Assembly: GCA_025175895.1 (NCBI GenBank)
Contig: CM045988.1
Location: 88,385,137 to 88,449,136, forward strand
From: Wurfbainia villosa
Lineage: Eukaryota > Streptophyta > Magnoliopsida > Zingiberales > Zingiberaceae
Direction of reading: 5' to 3'
Length of the DNA: 64,000 nucleotides
Shown one piece after another: positions 1-11,392 of the stretch. Below the pieces are notes generated by a model, which saw nothing but the letters and a program-made list of their open reading frames with translations, had not been told where the DNA came from and did not search any database. The first letter of the stretch is position 1. Every line of letters starts with the position of its first letter. The position numbers and the translations under genes are program-made.

Positions 1-549
1 GTTATTTGATTGATTTCTTGTAGTTTGTTGCAAGCCTCCAGTGCTTCTTAGGGCACCTTCTTGTAATCCCAACCGTCGGACCCCACTCTAGGGTTTGGGC
101 GTACCTTCCCTTTTATAGGAGTGAAGATGATTTTCCTTAATTACCCGGGAAACCCTTATTTGCATTAAGTCGGGCTGACGCCACATGACTATGTGGCACG
201 CTGGAAATCGTTCTCTGATTTTGGCATCGGGACTAGGCACGACAGTATGAGATCCACATGGTCGGTCGTGTCTTCCTCTGGAGCTCCATGCGATCATCAT
301 CTTTTGGTCCAAAGCACGTCCGTGTCTTGGGGAACACGACCAACGCACGCTTGCCTTCCTTGAGCTCCAATTATGTGCCAATTTACCTTCAAAATGTTGT
401 CTTGCACATGAAAATAGAAAAATCATATCTCCAAACTAGAAAATAGTAAATGAATGCAAAACAAGGAAGAATATGCATGGAACAAGTTAAAATGCAATAA
501 GATATATGCTAAAACTATTCCTAAAGTCCTATATGATTTGCACACATCA
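1..549 (-). repeat. 3' LTR of element F (5' part only, cut by window edge)
   Basis: The sequence matches the start of the LTR at 17830-18379. On the minus strand it begins TGATGTGTGCAAATC at position 549, directly after a purine-rich tract. About one third of the full LTR is visible, because position 1 truncates it. The minus-strand frame at 88-426 falls in repeat sequence and is not a gene. Confidence 0.85.
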
Positions 550-568
550 AAATCCCCCAGACTTAGAT
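550..568 (-). other. Polypurine tract of element F
   Basis: On the minus strand the bases just before the 3' LTR read AGTCTGGGGGATTT, a purine-rich run in the position where second-strand synthesis primes in gypsy elements. The tract abuts the LTR start at 549. Confidence 0.6.
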
Positions 569-1268
569 CTTTGCTTGTCCTCAAGCAAACTTCAGTGTCA
601 TGAAATTTAAAAGCATTGTTCTCATACTCAGCAGATTAACTAAAATCATCAAGTGGTATTTTCAATCAAAGAAAATAAATATGTTCTAAAAGTTCACTAG
701 GTTAGCTTTTCGTGCATGTGCTGAGAGAATTTTTTTAAGGGATACACATTCCATGGTGAGTCAAGTCATCATCCTATAGCTTTCCTAGGGTCTCCGACTT
801 TTAGGCACTTACCTGTCCTAAGCAAGGGTCATTCCCTAGAATTAACATAAAGTCTCAAAGGCGTGCTCGGTATTGAGAGAAATTGATAGGTGTTTCCCCA
901 GTAACCTAACTCAGTCTCAAATGGGCACTTATCCATTTCCACCCACGATAACTATTATTTTTAACTCTCATTTTTTTCTCTTTTTTTCTTTTTCTTTTTA
1001 TTTTATCATCCTCACTAGCATTCCGATTTTTCTGAATGGGTTTACACAATCTGAGTATCTCCAGTAACTAAAATGCTAAATCCAGAGTCACCTATGGATT
1101 CCCAACTACTAGACTACTGGGATGAATCATAACTACGTATGTACTAGATTTTCCCTTTCAGAATATTCGATTAGTGCAGGTGAAAGATAAAAGCTAACAA
1201 GTGAAAATTTAGAACATCCATCAAAGCATCCAAAAATAAAGTACCCCAAGATAAATGAAGTTAAGCTA
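569..1268 (-). other. Element F 3' internal non-coding segment
   Basis: This is continuous with F and lies between its polypurine tract and solo LTR1. There are T-rich stretches near 968-1010. No reading frame with recognisable similarity was found on either strand. Confidence 0.5.
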
Positions 1269-1273
1269 TCTAT

Positions 1274-3037
1274 TGAAGGTTGGAACCGAAGCTTCGCTTC
1301 GCACCTCGGTCGCTTGTGCATGGCGATCCCATCTACGTCCCCAGATTAAAAAAAATTAATCCAAGACGATGACGGATTACCCAAGCAACTGATCCATCAT
1401 CGTGCTATTCGATTAGAGTGGTCTCTTGAACAAACTTGTTGTTCAAGCAACCTAACTCTTTTCCTCGATTAGCCGTGGAATAGACGATGTACGGATCGTC
1501 GGTTTTTGTGTTTATCTTCGGGGTCCAAGTAAATTAACCACATACAATTACATACATAATATAAAGAAACAAAAGGAAAGAAAAACAAGAATTATACCTC
1601 TTGTTTACCTCTTGATCTTCTATTGTATGTCCTATCCTCCTCTTGGACGTTGTGTGGGCAATGATCCTCCAAGAGATGAAACTTCCTAGATCACGTTCTT
1701 CCCTTCCTTGCTCGCTCCGAACAAAGGGAAGAATACACACTCCCTTCTTCTCCTTACTTGCGCCAACCACCAAAGACCAATTCCTTGGTGTCCGCCGGCC
1801 CTAAGGAGAGGAAGAAGGATGGGCGCCAGCCAAGAGCTCCAAGGGAAGAAACCCTAACTCTTGCTGCCGACCAAGGGAAGAGGGTGAAGGTGGCACCGCC
1901 GACCCTAGGAGAAGATGAGGGTGGCCGGCCAAGAGAGAAAAGAAGCAAACCCTAGACCCTCCTGTGTCGTCGGCCAAAGGGACAAAACCCTAGCACACCT
2001 CCTATCTCCTTGCCGCCCAAGCCATCCCTAACCCAAACCCTAGCATCCAAAAACCTTGTTGCCACCCAAGCCTTGGGCCTTTATTTATAGATCTCGCCTA
2101 AGCCTCCTTTTAATCGTGTCCGTTGGATCTAGGTTTCATGAGGGTTTTAATAGGCTACAATAGGGACCATGAGGAGGAGTTGGATCTTGGCCACCCAATG
2201 GATCTAGCCCACATAAATTCCGATCCATTAATGATAATCCATTCCACTAGAGGATCATCATTGATCTACCTCACCAACCCCCATAAATAAATATGGGCTC
2301 CATATATTAATTATACAAATATCTCCCCGTGTTTAAGATCTCGAATGTCCATCAATTAATTAATTTACTGACGATTAATTAATCAGCATCTAACTCCATG
2401 AGTAGTACCACTCAACCTTATCATCATGTCGGACCAAGTCCACCTGCAGGGTTTACATGATGATCCTTATGAGCTCCTCAAGGGGACATCATCATCCTAA
2501 TATATAGGACATGGTTTCCTCCTATAATCAACGACACACCATGTAAATAATATCATTTTCTAACTTACCGAGCCTATCGATTTAATCTATAAATCTCGCC
2601 CATTAATAAATCAAAGAAATAAATACTAAGTACATGTGCCCGTTATTATATCGGGATTAAGAGCATGTACATCATAATATCCGAGGTCCGATTCAATTAT
2701 GTAGTCAGTAATAAATCGAATCACCTCTAAGTCGGTCATGCTCAATACACACAAAGTGTACTAGTGTAATTCTATGGTCAAGATAAATCAATACCAAATC
2801 ACACTACAACCATACCAATGGTTTGTCCAAAACCATCTTGGTTGTGAGCCTCTACTTATACTCTATAAGAAACTGATAATATGATCTCCCGTGTGACATT
2901 ACACACCATGTTATCTACAATGTAATGTATCAGACAATATACATAACCATAAGTATGTAAACAATGATCATGTGATTCTTATTTCAAAAATAAAGATGTT
3001 CATACAAAAGATGGACTTTTCAGTATACATCCCAACA
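1274..3037 (-). mobile_element. Solo LTR1 (1764 bp) inserted in element F
   Basis: On the minus strand it starts TGTTGGGATGTATACTG at 3037 and ends CCTTCA at 1274. The 5-bp target duplication tctat is perfect at 1269-1273 and 3038-3042. It is the same LTR family as the copies at 22142-23891 and 25582-27911, with the same GC-rich, NGCCGGCC-containing middle. A TATA-like CTATAAATAA (minus) lies near 2081-2090. No internal region or second LTR is present, so this is a recombination-derived solo LTR. Minus frames at 1534-1773 and 1754-1948 are LTR sequence. Confidence 0.93.
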
Positions 3038-3299
3038 TCTATGGCATGGAAACATATCGTAAAGATTTTCGAAAACATCACTGAGGCAGCTTAAAGTGAC
3101 TAACAACTAAGTGCTAAAAGGAACCTAAACACTATATGCATGAGCAAATAAATGCAAATAATCTAAAACTAAACCTAGATGTCAAGAAAAACTAATACTA
3201 GTAGAAGAGCTTATCAAAACTTGGGTCTCCCCTAGACTTTAATGAAACCATACCTCTAGTGTGGCGGTCGAGGTGGGAAGTCTAGTAGTCTAGGCATAT

Positions 3300-4884
3300 C
3301 GGGCTCCTGGGAGAATTGGTACTCAGCCGTTGGTGCCACATGTACATGTGGTCAACTTGGAAACTGGTGGACGCAGCGACGACTCTGTGCTCTTCCTCCC
3401 TTGCCCACTGTGATCGTGCATCGTGCATGAATTGTCAAACCTCCTGGCGGTAGACAACCTCCTCCTGAAAATAGTTACGGGTCTAGCCATAGAACTCCTC
3501 AGCCCATTGGAAATGGTCTTGGAGGCCCTGAAACTCTTCTTGTGTATATGTCCTATGCTCCTCCTACCGCTGCCTCTGTGTCTGTTGCTCGGCTTAAATG
3601 TCGTCGAGGTGTGATTGAAACTCAGAAAAATCATAGGCTGACGTACTTGCATCCTACTTAAATGTAGAAAAAGAAGGCGGTGCAAGTGTAGGATCGCAGC
3701 GTGGACTAGGTGGTCTCCTATACATAGGTGGGTCTATAGGTGAGTGATGGTCAGGGGGTGAGAGAGGTGCATGAGTGGAAGGCCCTACATGTGGTGGGGA
3801 TTCCACTATCAGATCCAACCGTCAATTGGCACGGTTGGTGATGGTGGTACAATCGAGGAGCCTAAGGGGTGGAAAATTATTCCTTATAAAGCAAAATAAA
3901 TATCCTTCTCTAACTATCATCCTCATAGTCATGGACACCCCTAAATCTACACTAGGGCTCCCTTCTACTCTATCCAAATCTTTACAATCATACCCATGCT
4001 ATTGCAAATATGAGTAATCAATCCCTCTAAAATAATTTCCCCTTTTTGTGCTTTGCCCACCTTAACTAAATGCCTGATAAAGTGGGATCCTACATCTATA
4101 CTATTATCCCCTTGCAACATGCTTCAAAGACATAATAACTCACTCACTTTCATCACTCCATCACTCTCTCCCCTTCCAAAAATCGTGCTAGCCATGAAAC
4201 GGTGGATGTACCTAAAAATAGGATTTTGTAGTCGGGATGCTTTGGCTCTAGAAGGGTCATAAGAAGTCTCTCCAGTTAATTCATTCCAAATGTCCATTCA
4301 TTAAACTCATTAGGTGTCCTCCTCTCTCCCCCACTAGGTAATCCAAAGCAAAGATTCCATTGATGTAATGTCCATTCATGCTCTATGTTAAACAACCTAA
4401 ATGTTATCTTCCCATCTACACTGCCCCTTCTCGATAAAATCTCCACCTCCATCGAGCTCAAAAATTCAAGCACAACCCTAGGGTAGGTTGGGCATATAAT
4501 CCCCCTTAACTCTTCCCATCCTACAATGTGGAATAACCACTACACATCATTTAATAAACCTAGGGTTTCTAAAAGGGGTTCATCAATATACCTAGTTGCT
4601 ACTATTTTTCGAGTAGAGAGCATATTAAATATATCTTTATGTGTATTATCTCAAAATATTATGCCTAGAGGAGTGTTACCTTCCTCCGGTTCTTGTTGGG
4701 TGCTTCTTCCCCTCGACCTTGGCTTGAAGAAGCATCCCTTATTGCGGTGTGCTTTGTCCTCTTTATTTTTGCCTCTTAAATGCTTCTTGAAAGTTAGAGA
4801 TGGTTGTTTGGGGGTTTGAGATGAGGGAAATTGAGACTTAGGGCAAGGGATTTGAGTCACATGATTGATTTGGGCCAACCACAC
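3300..4884 (-). pseudogene. Decayed Athila ORF-1-like protein of element F
   Basis: Reading the minus strand through stops and frameshifts gives motifs typical of the Arabidopsis retrotransposon ORF-1 (Athila) family. In order these are RKIVATRYIDEPLLETLGLL (about 4560-4625), EFLSSMEV then ITFRLFNIEHEWTLHQWN (about 4350-4470), and FRYIHRFMASTIFGRGES (about 4180-4230). A glutamine/glutamate-rich helical tail follows (about 3300-3650) with several in-frame stops. Observed damage includes a stop after LLNDV, a frameshift near 4276 and a stop within LCL*SML. The start is uncertain because no ATG opens the frame. In this family the product is a Gag-associated or structural protein of unproven role. 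Position is odd: it lies downstream of the CCHC frame in F. Confidence is moderate that it belongs to this family and high that it is non-functional. Confidence 0.6.
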
Positions 4885-5089
4885 GGCTCACGCCCCTTTT
4901 AAAGGGGCATGACACGACCATGTGGAATCCACATGGCGGACCGTGTGTGGCTTTGTTCTGGGCGCTCAAAAAAAGTCCAAATATAGGCATGACCGCATGA
5001 AATTCACACGATCGACAGTGTGCGACTTTGGATTTCTCCTGGAGTGCCACACTGCTTGAGACTTATGACACTCCCTGTCGTGTGCTCCT

Positions 5090-7302
5090 TGTTAGTAATA
5101 TATGAGAGATGTCCTAAGGCAATCGCCTTATGTATGAACCATTTATATGATAAAAGAAGATTCACTATTTGAGTATACATGTTTTATGTATTTGATTGGA
5201 TCTTAAACTCATTTACTGAATGTCCATGATACGATTCACAGCATGAGAGAATTTGTGATTGGATCACAACTAGTGAGTATCTCTACATGTGTAATTGTGA
5301 TGTATCGAAATTATCCCTAGTCGATGAATTGATGGATTTAGACACCATCGATTACTTCGAGACTAGCAGTATACTCCTTGGTGTATCAAGCGGTGATTCT
5401 CAGCATTTGGAGACATAGTGATGTCGGAGTTAATCGTGGATGCTAGTTATGGTAACTAGTTCATTGGAGTGACCCGTAAGACTTCATATGGTTCTCTGCA
5501 TATATAGATATGTCAATGAAGTTCTTACTGTGGCTTAAGTGCGATGTTCCTTTGACTTGCGGTATTCAAGTCATCTTGATCATAGAGACTTATGCTTTGA
5601 CATCTTAAGCAAGCATCTCTAAGGAGATGTGGACCCAGGATGATTGGGTATAAGTCGAAGTGATCGAAGGTGTTTGAATAGCCTATAAAGGATTCACCAC
5701 TCCTTGCGAGGAGATGTATACCCATGGCCTCTCGTCGGATTGTTACTAAAGTCTTTGGCCAAAGCATTACATGTTTAGAGTAAGGTACTCTTCGATACAT
5801 GTGGAGTAACTAGAATCGTGGGGCGAAATGATACTTGGGCTAGGTGTGGCGTAGTCGACCCTAGTGAGGTGACACTATAGACCATGTCCTGAACCAAGTG
5901 GGTATAAGATGAGTGAAGGGAATGGGGCACGATTCATTCGAGCTGCTGAAGGGTTTCAGAAATAGTTCTGGATCAACCGTTGATCTTTTCGGTTAATTGG
6001 GGATCATGATCTACTACTAGGTGCCACTCATGATCGTTGTATAATTAATGGTTAATTATAGACGGCCAACATAAACCGAGAACCTATTTGGTCACACGCA
6101 CAATGAGCGTAATCCAAAGGATTTAAAACGAGCTTGAGAATGGGATTCTCAGACCGAGAGAAACAAGGTTTGGTTGGACCAAACATGAAGCGAGCATGAA
6201 ATCGTTTCAGTCGCAATGGAAGCGTGGATGGGCCGTGTCTTATGAAGACATAATGGATGAACCAAAATGGTTTGGTTCTAATCCAATGGAGGAGAATAAA
6301 CCAAAGGGTTTGGTTTATTTTAAACGAATGAACCAAAAGTTGGTTCGGTTCGTTTTAACTTAAAATAAACCATCATGGTTTGGTTTATTTTAACTTATCT
6401 TAATGGAGCGGGTTAACGGGTCTAATGGTTATGATCCAATAACCATTAAGAGAATTAGTTCTCTATAAAAGAGGGCTTAAGGGATAATTAAGCCCTAATC
6501 CAAAAACCCCTTGCCCTAAGGTTGCCGCCCACCCCATTGAGGGAGCTTTCGGCGCCAACCTCTTGCCGCCGCCCATAGCTCCTCCAACCGGCGTCCAGAA
6601 GGTAGCTTCCTTCCCCCTCGCCGGCGTCGAGCTGCTGCCGGTTAGTGCTCCGGAGATCTCCTTCAGGTTTGGCATCAAGGTGAGCTCTATCTTCCTTGGT
6701 TGGCCGGCGCCTATCACCTCCACCAAAGCTGTCCAGTTTTCTGGACAGCTTGTTCTCCTCTCGTCGGAGCGTCGTTTGGACGACGGTTAGAGCTCCGACA
6801 GTGGCTAACTTACCGGGGATTCGATCTCCGGTAATCCTCTGAGGTGGAGGATGAAGGATTCGTCAATTGGTTGACGAATACCTCTCCGGAGAAGCGAGTT
6901 TTGAGAACTCGTATTAGGATCCGAATTTGGATTCGGATCGTGATCATCTCTCGATCACGTCGTCTTCAACACGAGGCTAGTAACCCGTACGAAGACGAAG
7001 CTCGTGGCTTAGCGAAGTCATCCCGAGGAACTCGGCGTGGATACGGATAGAGACGATTCTAGCGAGGATCGTTCCGGTTGATGTCGTTCCCGCTACACGT
7101 CATACGAAAGGTATAACGTAGATAAATTTCCTTTTATTGCAAATTTAAATTTACGGTTATGTCTACACTTGTTGTAATATGCATGCGTGTGTTGTGTGTG
7201 TTGTAATAAATGTAGATTTATTATTTTTATTGCTTCTGCTGTGTTCATGTTTACGAAACGTGATTGAACACACACACGCCATGATCTTAGGAAAACCCAA
7301 CA
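5090..7302 (+). repeat. 5' LTR of copia A (2213 bp)
   Basis: It begins TGTTAGTAATATATGAGAG and ends ACCCAACA just before the primer-binding site. It contains a cluster of AAACCA...TGGTTT inverted motifs (about 6250-6400), a CCAAT and TATA promoter (6464-6471), and a GC-rich stretch downstream. Frames inside (6463-6790 on either strand, 6052-6336 minus) recur in the other LTR and are not genes. Confidence 0.93.
6464..6471 (+). promoter_or_regulatory. TATA box of copia A 5' LTR promoter
   Basis: TATAAAAG is preceded by a CCAAT element near 6436 and followed by a purine-rich leader (gagggcttaagg). The same arrangement occurs in the 3' LTR at 12782-12789. It marks the U3/R border. Transcription would start about 30 bp downstream (inference). 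Confidence 0.65.
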
Positions 7303-8584
7303 AATGGTATCGAGCCAGTTGTGTTTCGACATAATCGTAAAAATGGTTTTGCGATAGTCATAATGTATTTCTGGAAATTTTTTAATTTTGGAAATTTAGA
7401 AGTATTTATGGAAAATTTTTCAATTTTGGAAAGTCTAGAAGTATTTATGGAAATCTTCCACTTTTGGAAAGTTGGAAGTATTTATGGAAATTGATATTTT
7501 CCATAAATAAAATATTTGATTAGATTCTGGAAATTTGTTTCCTAATTTAATCATGATTTGATTTGGGAAATCAAATCTTAAAATATTTTATTTCCATAAG
7601 TAGTTTTAATGATTTAGGAAATTGGTTTCCTAAATAGATTTTCCTTAATCAAATAATTCCATGAATAAAATATGTGATTAGATTTGGAAATTTTTTCCTA
7701 ATTTAATTATGATTTGATTTGGAGAATCAAATCTTAAACATATTTTATTTCCATAAATAGTTATGACATATAAGGAAATTATATACATGACGTAATTGTA
7801 TGTCATGTAATTGCATTAGATGCATAACATTATGCAATGCGTGTCGTGACATGTAGATGTATGTCATGTATGTCATGCCATGTAGATAATAGTTATTTGC
7901 ATGCAAAGAGGATGAGACATAAAAACCCTTAAACAATATTAAAGCTTACACCTTCCATTGATATGGTTAGAACCAGAGTTCCGTTTCTTGTTTGGGTTGT
8001 TGGACTCTCTCTAAGCCCGGCTCGAACCCGAACATGTTCAAACCATGGAATAGTTTAATACTAATATGGTAAGAGTCAGAGGTCAATCATTAGCTTTGGT
8101 TGTTGGACTCTCTCCAAGCTGGGCTAATTGGTTGAATGCGCTCTAACCATATTAAAACTATTTCTCGATTAATGGGTTGACTTTAACCTGGAGCATCGGC
8201 TTGTTGGACTCTCTCCAAGGTCGATGTAAAGGGAGGTGAAGTTGGGTGCTATGCATATAATGCATACTTGTTAATGTGTTAACAACCCAACGTATGTGTG
8301 AACATTCAATTAGTTAATAGCACATTGTGATAGTTGCATATACGTGATATGCAATCGGTATAGATGATACCTACCATCGTAGTTATGAATGGCTTGTTGG
8401 ACTCTCTCCAAGGTTATTCATAACTATGATGGATATCAGCCCATTCGGAGATGGACCTACGATCTCCCGAAGTGATTTTGGGGTTTTTGAAATTCGAAAA
8501 ATGAATGGGATTTATGAATGTATAATGATGCATTTTAAAATCATCTTTCTCATATATGCTCGTTTTGTATTTCTAAGATTGATC
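7303..8584 (+). other. Untranslated leader of copia A with four copies of an 18-nt motif
   Basis: This region lies between the primer-binding site and gag. It has AT-rich repeats of ggaaatt/tatggaaat (about 7370-7760), then TGTTGGACTCTCTCCAAG or a one-base variant at 7998, 8101, 8202 and 8395. The same four motifs occur in B at 21703, 21807, 21908 and 22101. No coding sequence is seen. The placement fits a packaging or dimerisation region, which is inference. Confidence 0.6.
7305..7318 (+). other. Primer-binding site of copia A (degenerate, initiator tRNA-Met type)
   Basis: TGGTATCGAGCCAG begins two bases after the LTR. It departs from the usual TGGTATCAGAGCC by loss of one base, so priming may be impaired. 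Sister copy B keeps TGGTATCAGAGCCCG at 21076. Confidence 0.75.
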
Positions 8585-9117
8585 ATGATGTCTTTGAATT
8601 TGCGCACTATTTTGGATTCAAACAAACTGACTGGGCCTAACTTCCTGGACTGGCTTAGAAACCTGAGAATTGTTCTCAAGGTGAAAAGCTTGCGTATGTC
8701 CTCGAAGCGCCTCTTCCCACCCATCCTAGTGACGATGCAACTCCGGACCAATTGTTGGTCTATCAGAAACATGTGACTGATTCTGAACTGACAAGTTGCA
8801 TCATGCTAGCCGCGATGGAACCCAAGCTACGAAAGCAGCATGAGCATATGGATGCTCATATCGTAGTCCTTCATCTTTATGAGTTGTTTGATAAACAAGT
8901 GAGATTCGAAAGGTTCGAAGTCTCCAAGCTCCTCTTCACCTCTGAGATGCAAGAAGGTTCATCTGTGGTACTGCTCAACATGCTGAAGACTGTGGAGCCT
9001 TCTAAGAAGCATGAGCAGGGGACGGTGTTGTTAGTTGATTCCTCGAAGAAAGGTTCTAAGAGGGAGTCAAAGGAACAACAGAAGGGGAAGAAGAAAAAGG
9101 CTAAAAAGCGTAACTAA
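8585..9117 (+). pseudogene. Gag of copia A (frameshifted, internally deleted)
   Basis: The reading starts MMSLNLRTILDSNKLTGP, a Ty1/copia Gag N-terminus. It loses frame near 8680 by a 1-nt deletion relative to B (24052 onward) and resumes at about 8752 (YQKHVTDSEL). Between SSVV and LLNML, 55 codons present in B are absent. The frame ends in a lysine-rich tract and a stop at 9115. The CCHC knuckle that B retains just downstream as CHHCGKEGHW is damaged here: a stop replaces its glutamate. Gag would form the virus-like particle. This copy cannot encode it intact. Confidence 0.85.
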
Positions 9118-11372
9118 ATAAAGGGCACTTGCCATCATTATGGCAAGTAGGGCCATTTGCAAAGAAAGTGCAAGATTTATCTTGAGTCCGTGAAGAAGGA
9201 TAAGGCATCAGATGCCCCATCTTCTTCAGAAATCTTCTTTATTGATTGTCATTCTATTTCCTCAGACACTTGGGTATTTGATACTGGGTGTGGCTCACAT
9301 ATATGTAATGACATACATGGGCTAAGGAATAGAAGAAGACTCGTCAAGGGAGAGTCAAATTTACGTGTTGGGAATGGAGCAACGGTTGCTGCACTCGCCA
9401 TCGGAACGTATTTGTTGGAACTCCCTGTAGGACTTGTCTTAGAACTGGACAATTGCTTTTATGTTCCTTCGTTGATAAAGAACATCATTTCTATTTCTTG
9501 TTTAAATAGAAATGGGTACCATTTGACTTTTAGTAATAATTGTTGTTACATAACTTTGAATGGAGTTCTTTATGGGACTGGAACTTTAAGCAATGGTGTT
9601 TATACGTTGGACGTATCCAGTGATGTTTTCAATATCGAAGCGAGCAACAAGCGTGCTCGAAAAGATAATCAATTAGACTCCTACATGTGGTATTGTCGTC
9701 TTGGCCATGTAAGCAAGAAACGCATGTCCGAATTACACCGATGTGGAATTCTGGAATCGTTTGAATTGGATTCATACGATACATGCGAATCATGCTTAAA
9801 AGGCAAGATGACTAAGTTCCTGAGAGATATGGATTTCTCGTAAGTGAATCGAACAATGTATTACTCATTGATGATGAGGAGCCTACCAGTTATGAAGAAG
9901 TGCTGACAAGTTCAGAAAGGGATAAGTGGCTTGGTGCCATGAAGTCGGAAATGGATTCCATGTATGAAAACCAAGTTTGGAACTTGGTTGACCCACCTGA
10001 AGGGATAAAGCCTATAGGGTGCAAGTGGGTTTTCAAGAAGAAAACCGACATGGATGGTAATGTGATTACCTATAAGGCTAGATTGGTGGCGAAAGGATAT
10101 CGTCAAAAATAAGGTGTTGATTATGACGAAACCTATTCGCCTGTAGCTATGCTTAAATCCATTCGGATGCTCCTGGCCATAGCGGCTCATTATGATTATG
10201 AGATATGGCAGATGAATGTGAAAACAGCTTTCCTTAATGGAAACCTGCTCGAGGATGTGTATATGATACAGCCTGAGGGTTTCACATCGGTTGATAAAAC
10301 CAAGGTATGCAAATTGCGACGGTCCATATATGGATTGAAGCAAGCATCCAGGAGCTAGAATATCCATTTTGATGAGACAATCAAAAGGTTTGATTTCTCA
10401 TAAAATCCAGACGAACCTTGTGTGTACAAGAAGGTTAGTGGGAGTGCAGTCGTATTCCTTGTATTGTATGTCGATGACATATTACTTATAGGAGACGATG
10501 TTTCAGTCTTACAGTCAGTTCAGATTTGGTTATCCAAGACATTCTCTATGAAAGACCTGGGAGAAGCAACCTACATCCTCGGGATTAAGATCTATAGAGA
10601 TAGATCGAAACGGTTGCTTGGTCTTTCGCAGTCTACATATATAGACCGAGTGCTAAAGAGGTTTAGCATGTCGAAATCCAAGAAAGGTTTTCTACCCATC
10701 AGGCATGGGATACACCTTTCGAAGTCTATGTGTCCGCACACAGAAGACGAGAGGATTTGCATGAGTAAGATTTCCTATGCATCCGCAATAGGATCTATCA
10801 TGTATGATATGTTATGTACGAGGCCCGATGTATCGTATGCGCTGAGTGTCACGAGCAGATACCAGTCTGATCCAGGAATGGATCATTGGGTGACTGTTAA
10901 GACGATCCTTAAGTACTTAAGAAGAACTAAGGATGCGTTCCTAATATATGGAGAAGGGTACATGGTGATACGTGGGTATACGGATGCCAGCTCCAGACAG
11001 ACAAGGATGATTCCATGTCTTTGTCTGGGTATGTATTCACCTGGAATGGAGGCGCAATAAGTTGGAAAGGTTCCAAGCTTGATGCTATAGCGGATTCTGC
11101 CACTAAGGAAGAATACATTACAGCTTTGGAAGCAGCATAGGAAGCGGTTTGGATCAAGAAGTTCATCTCTGAACTTGATGTGGTCTCATCAAAGATCAAA
11201 ACATGTGCTTCGCCGCTATCATCTTATCAGAGAGATCATCAGTAGGAACGAAATACAAATCGAGAAAATTCCCACTGAAAGGAACTTAGCGGATCCCTTG
11301 ACTAAGGCATTACCTCAAAATAAGTTTGAGGGTCATGTTCGAGCTTATGGTATTGGATACCGTAGCGATTGA
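9118..11372 (+). pseudogene. Pol of copia A: protease, RT and RNase H remnants, integrase deleted
   Basis: The frame at 9157-9843 holds the protease active-site motif DTGCGSH (about 9280) and the GAG-pre-integrase segment CRLGHVSKKRMSELHRCG (about 9695-9750). The sequence then jumps to the linker before reverse transcriptase. The whole integrase core present in B (about 36320-37209) is missing, with a 2-bp microhomology at the junction. Reverse transcriptase starts at about 9925 (KWLGAMKSEMDSMYENQVWN) and includes WQMNVKTAFLNG and the catalytic YVDDILL (about 10467-10490). RNase H shows GYTDAS (about 10975), damaged by frameshift, and ends near 11372. Stops lie at about 10110, 10356, 10400 and in RNase H. 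It is a non-functional remnant. Confidence 0.88.
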
Positions 11373-11381
11373 CATTAGGCC

Positions 11382-11392
11382 AAGTGGGAGTC
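11382..11392 (+). other. Polypurine tract of copia A
   Basis: AAGTGGGAG followed by tc immediately precedes the 3' LTR start TGTTAG at 11393. The same tract precedes the 3' LTR of B (38419-38429). Confidence 0.7.

Noticed and set aside
873..1067. 64-codon hydrophobic frame
   Set aside because: It is a T-rich tract in non-coding element F sequence, with no similarity and an unlikely initiation context.
6463..6790. Overlapping 75-87 codon frames near the TATA box of the copia A LTR
   Set aside because: They are duplicated at 12781-13108 in the other LTR, open on both strands, and match promoter and leader sequence.
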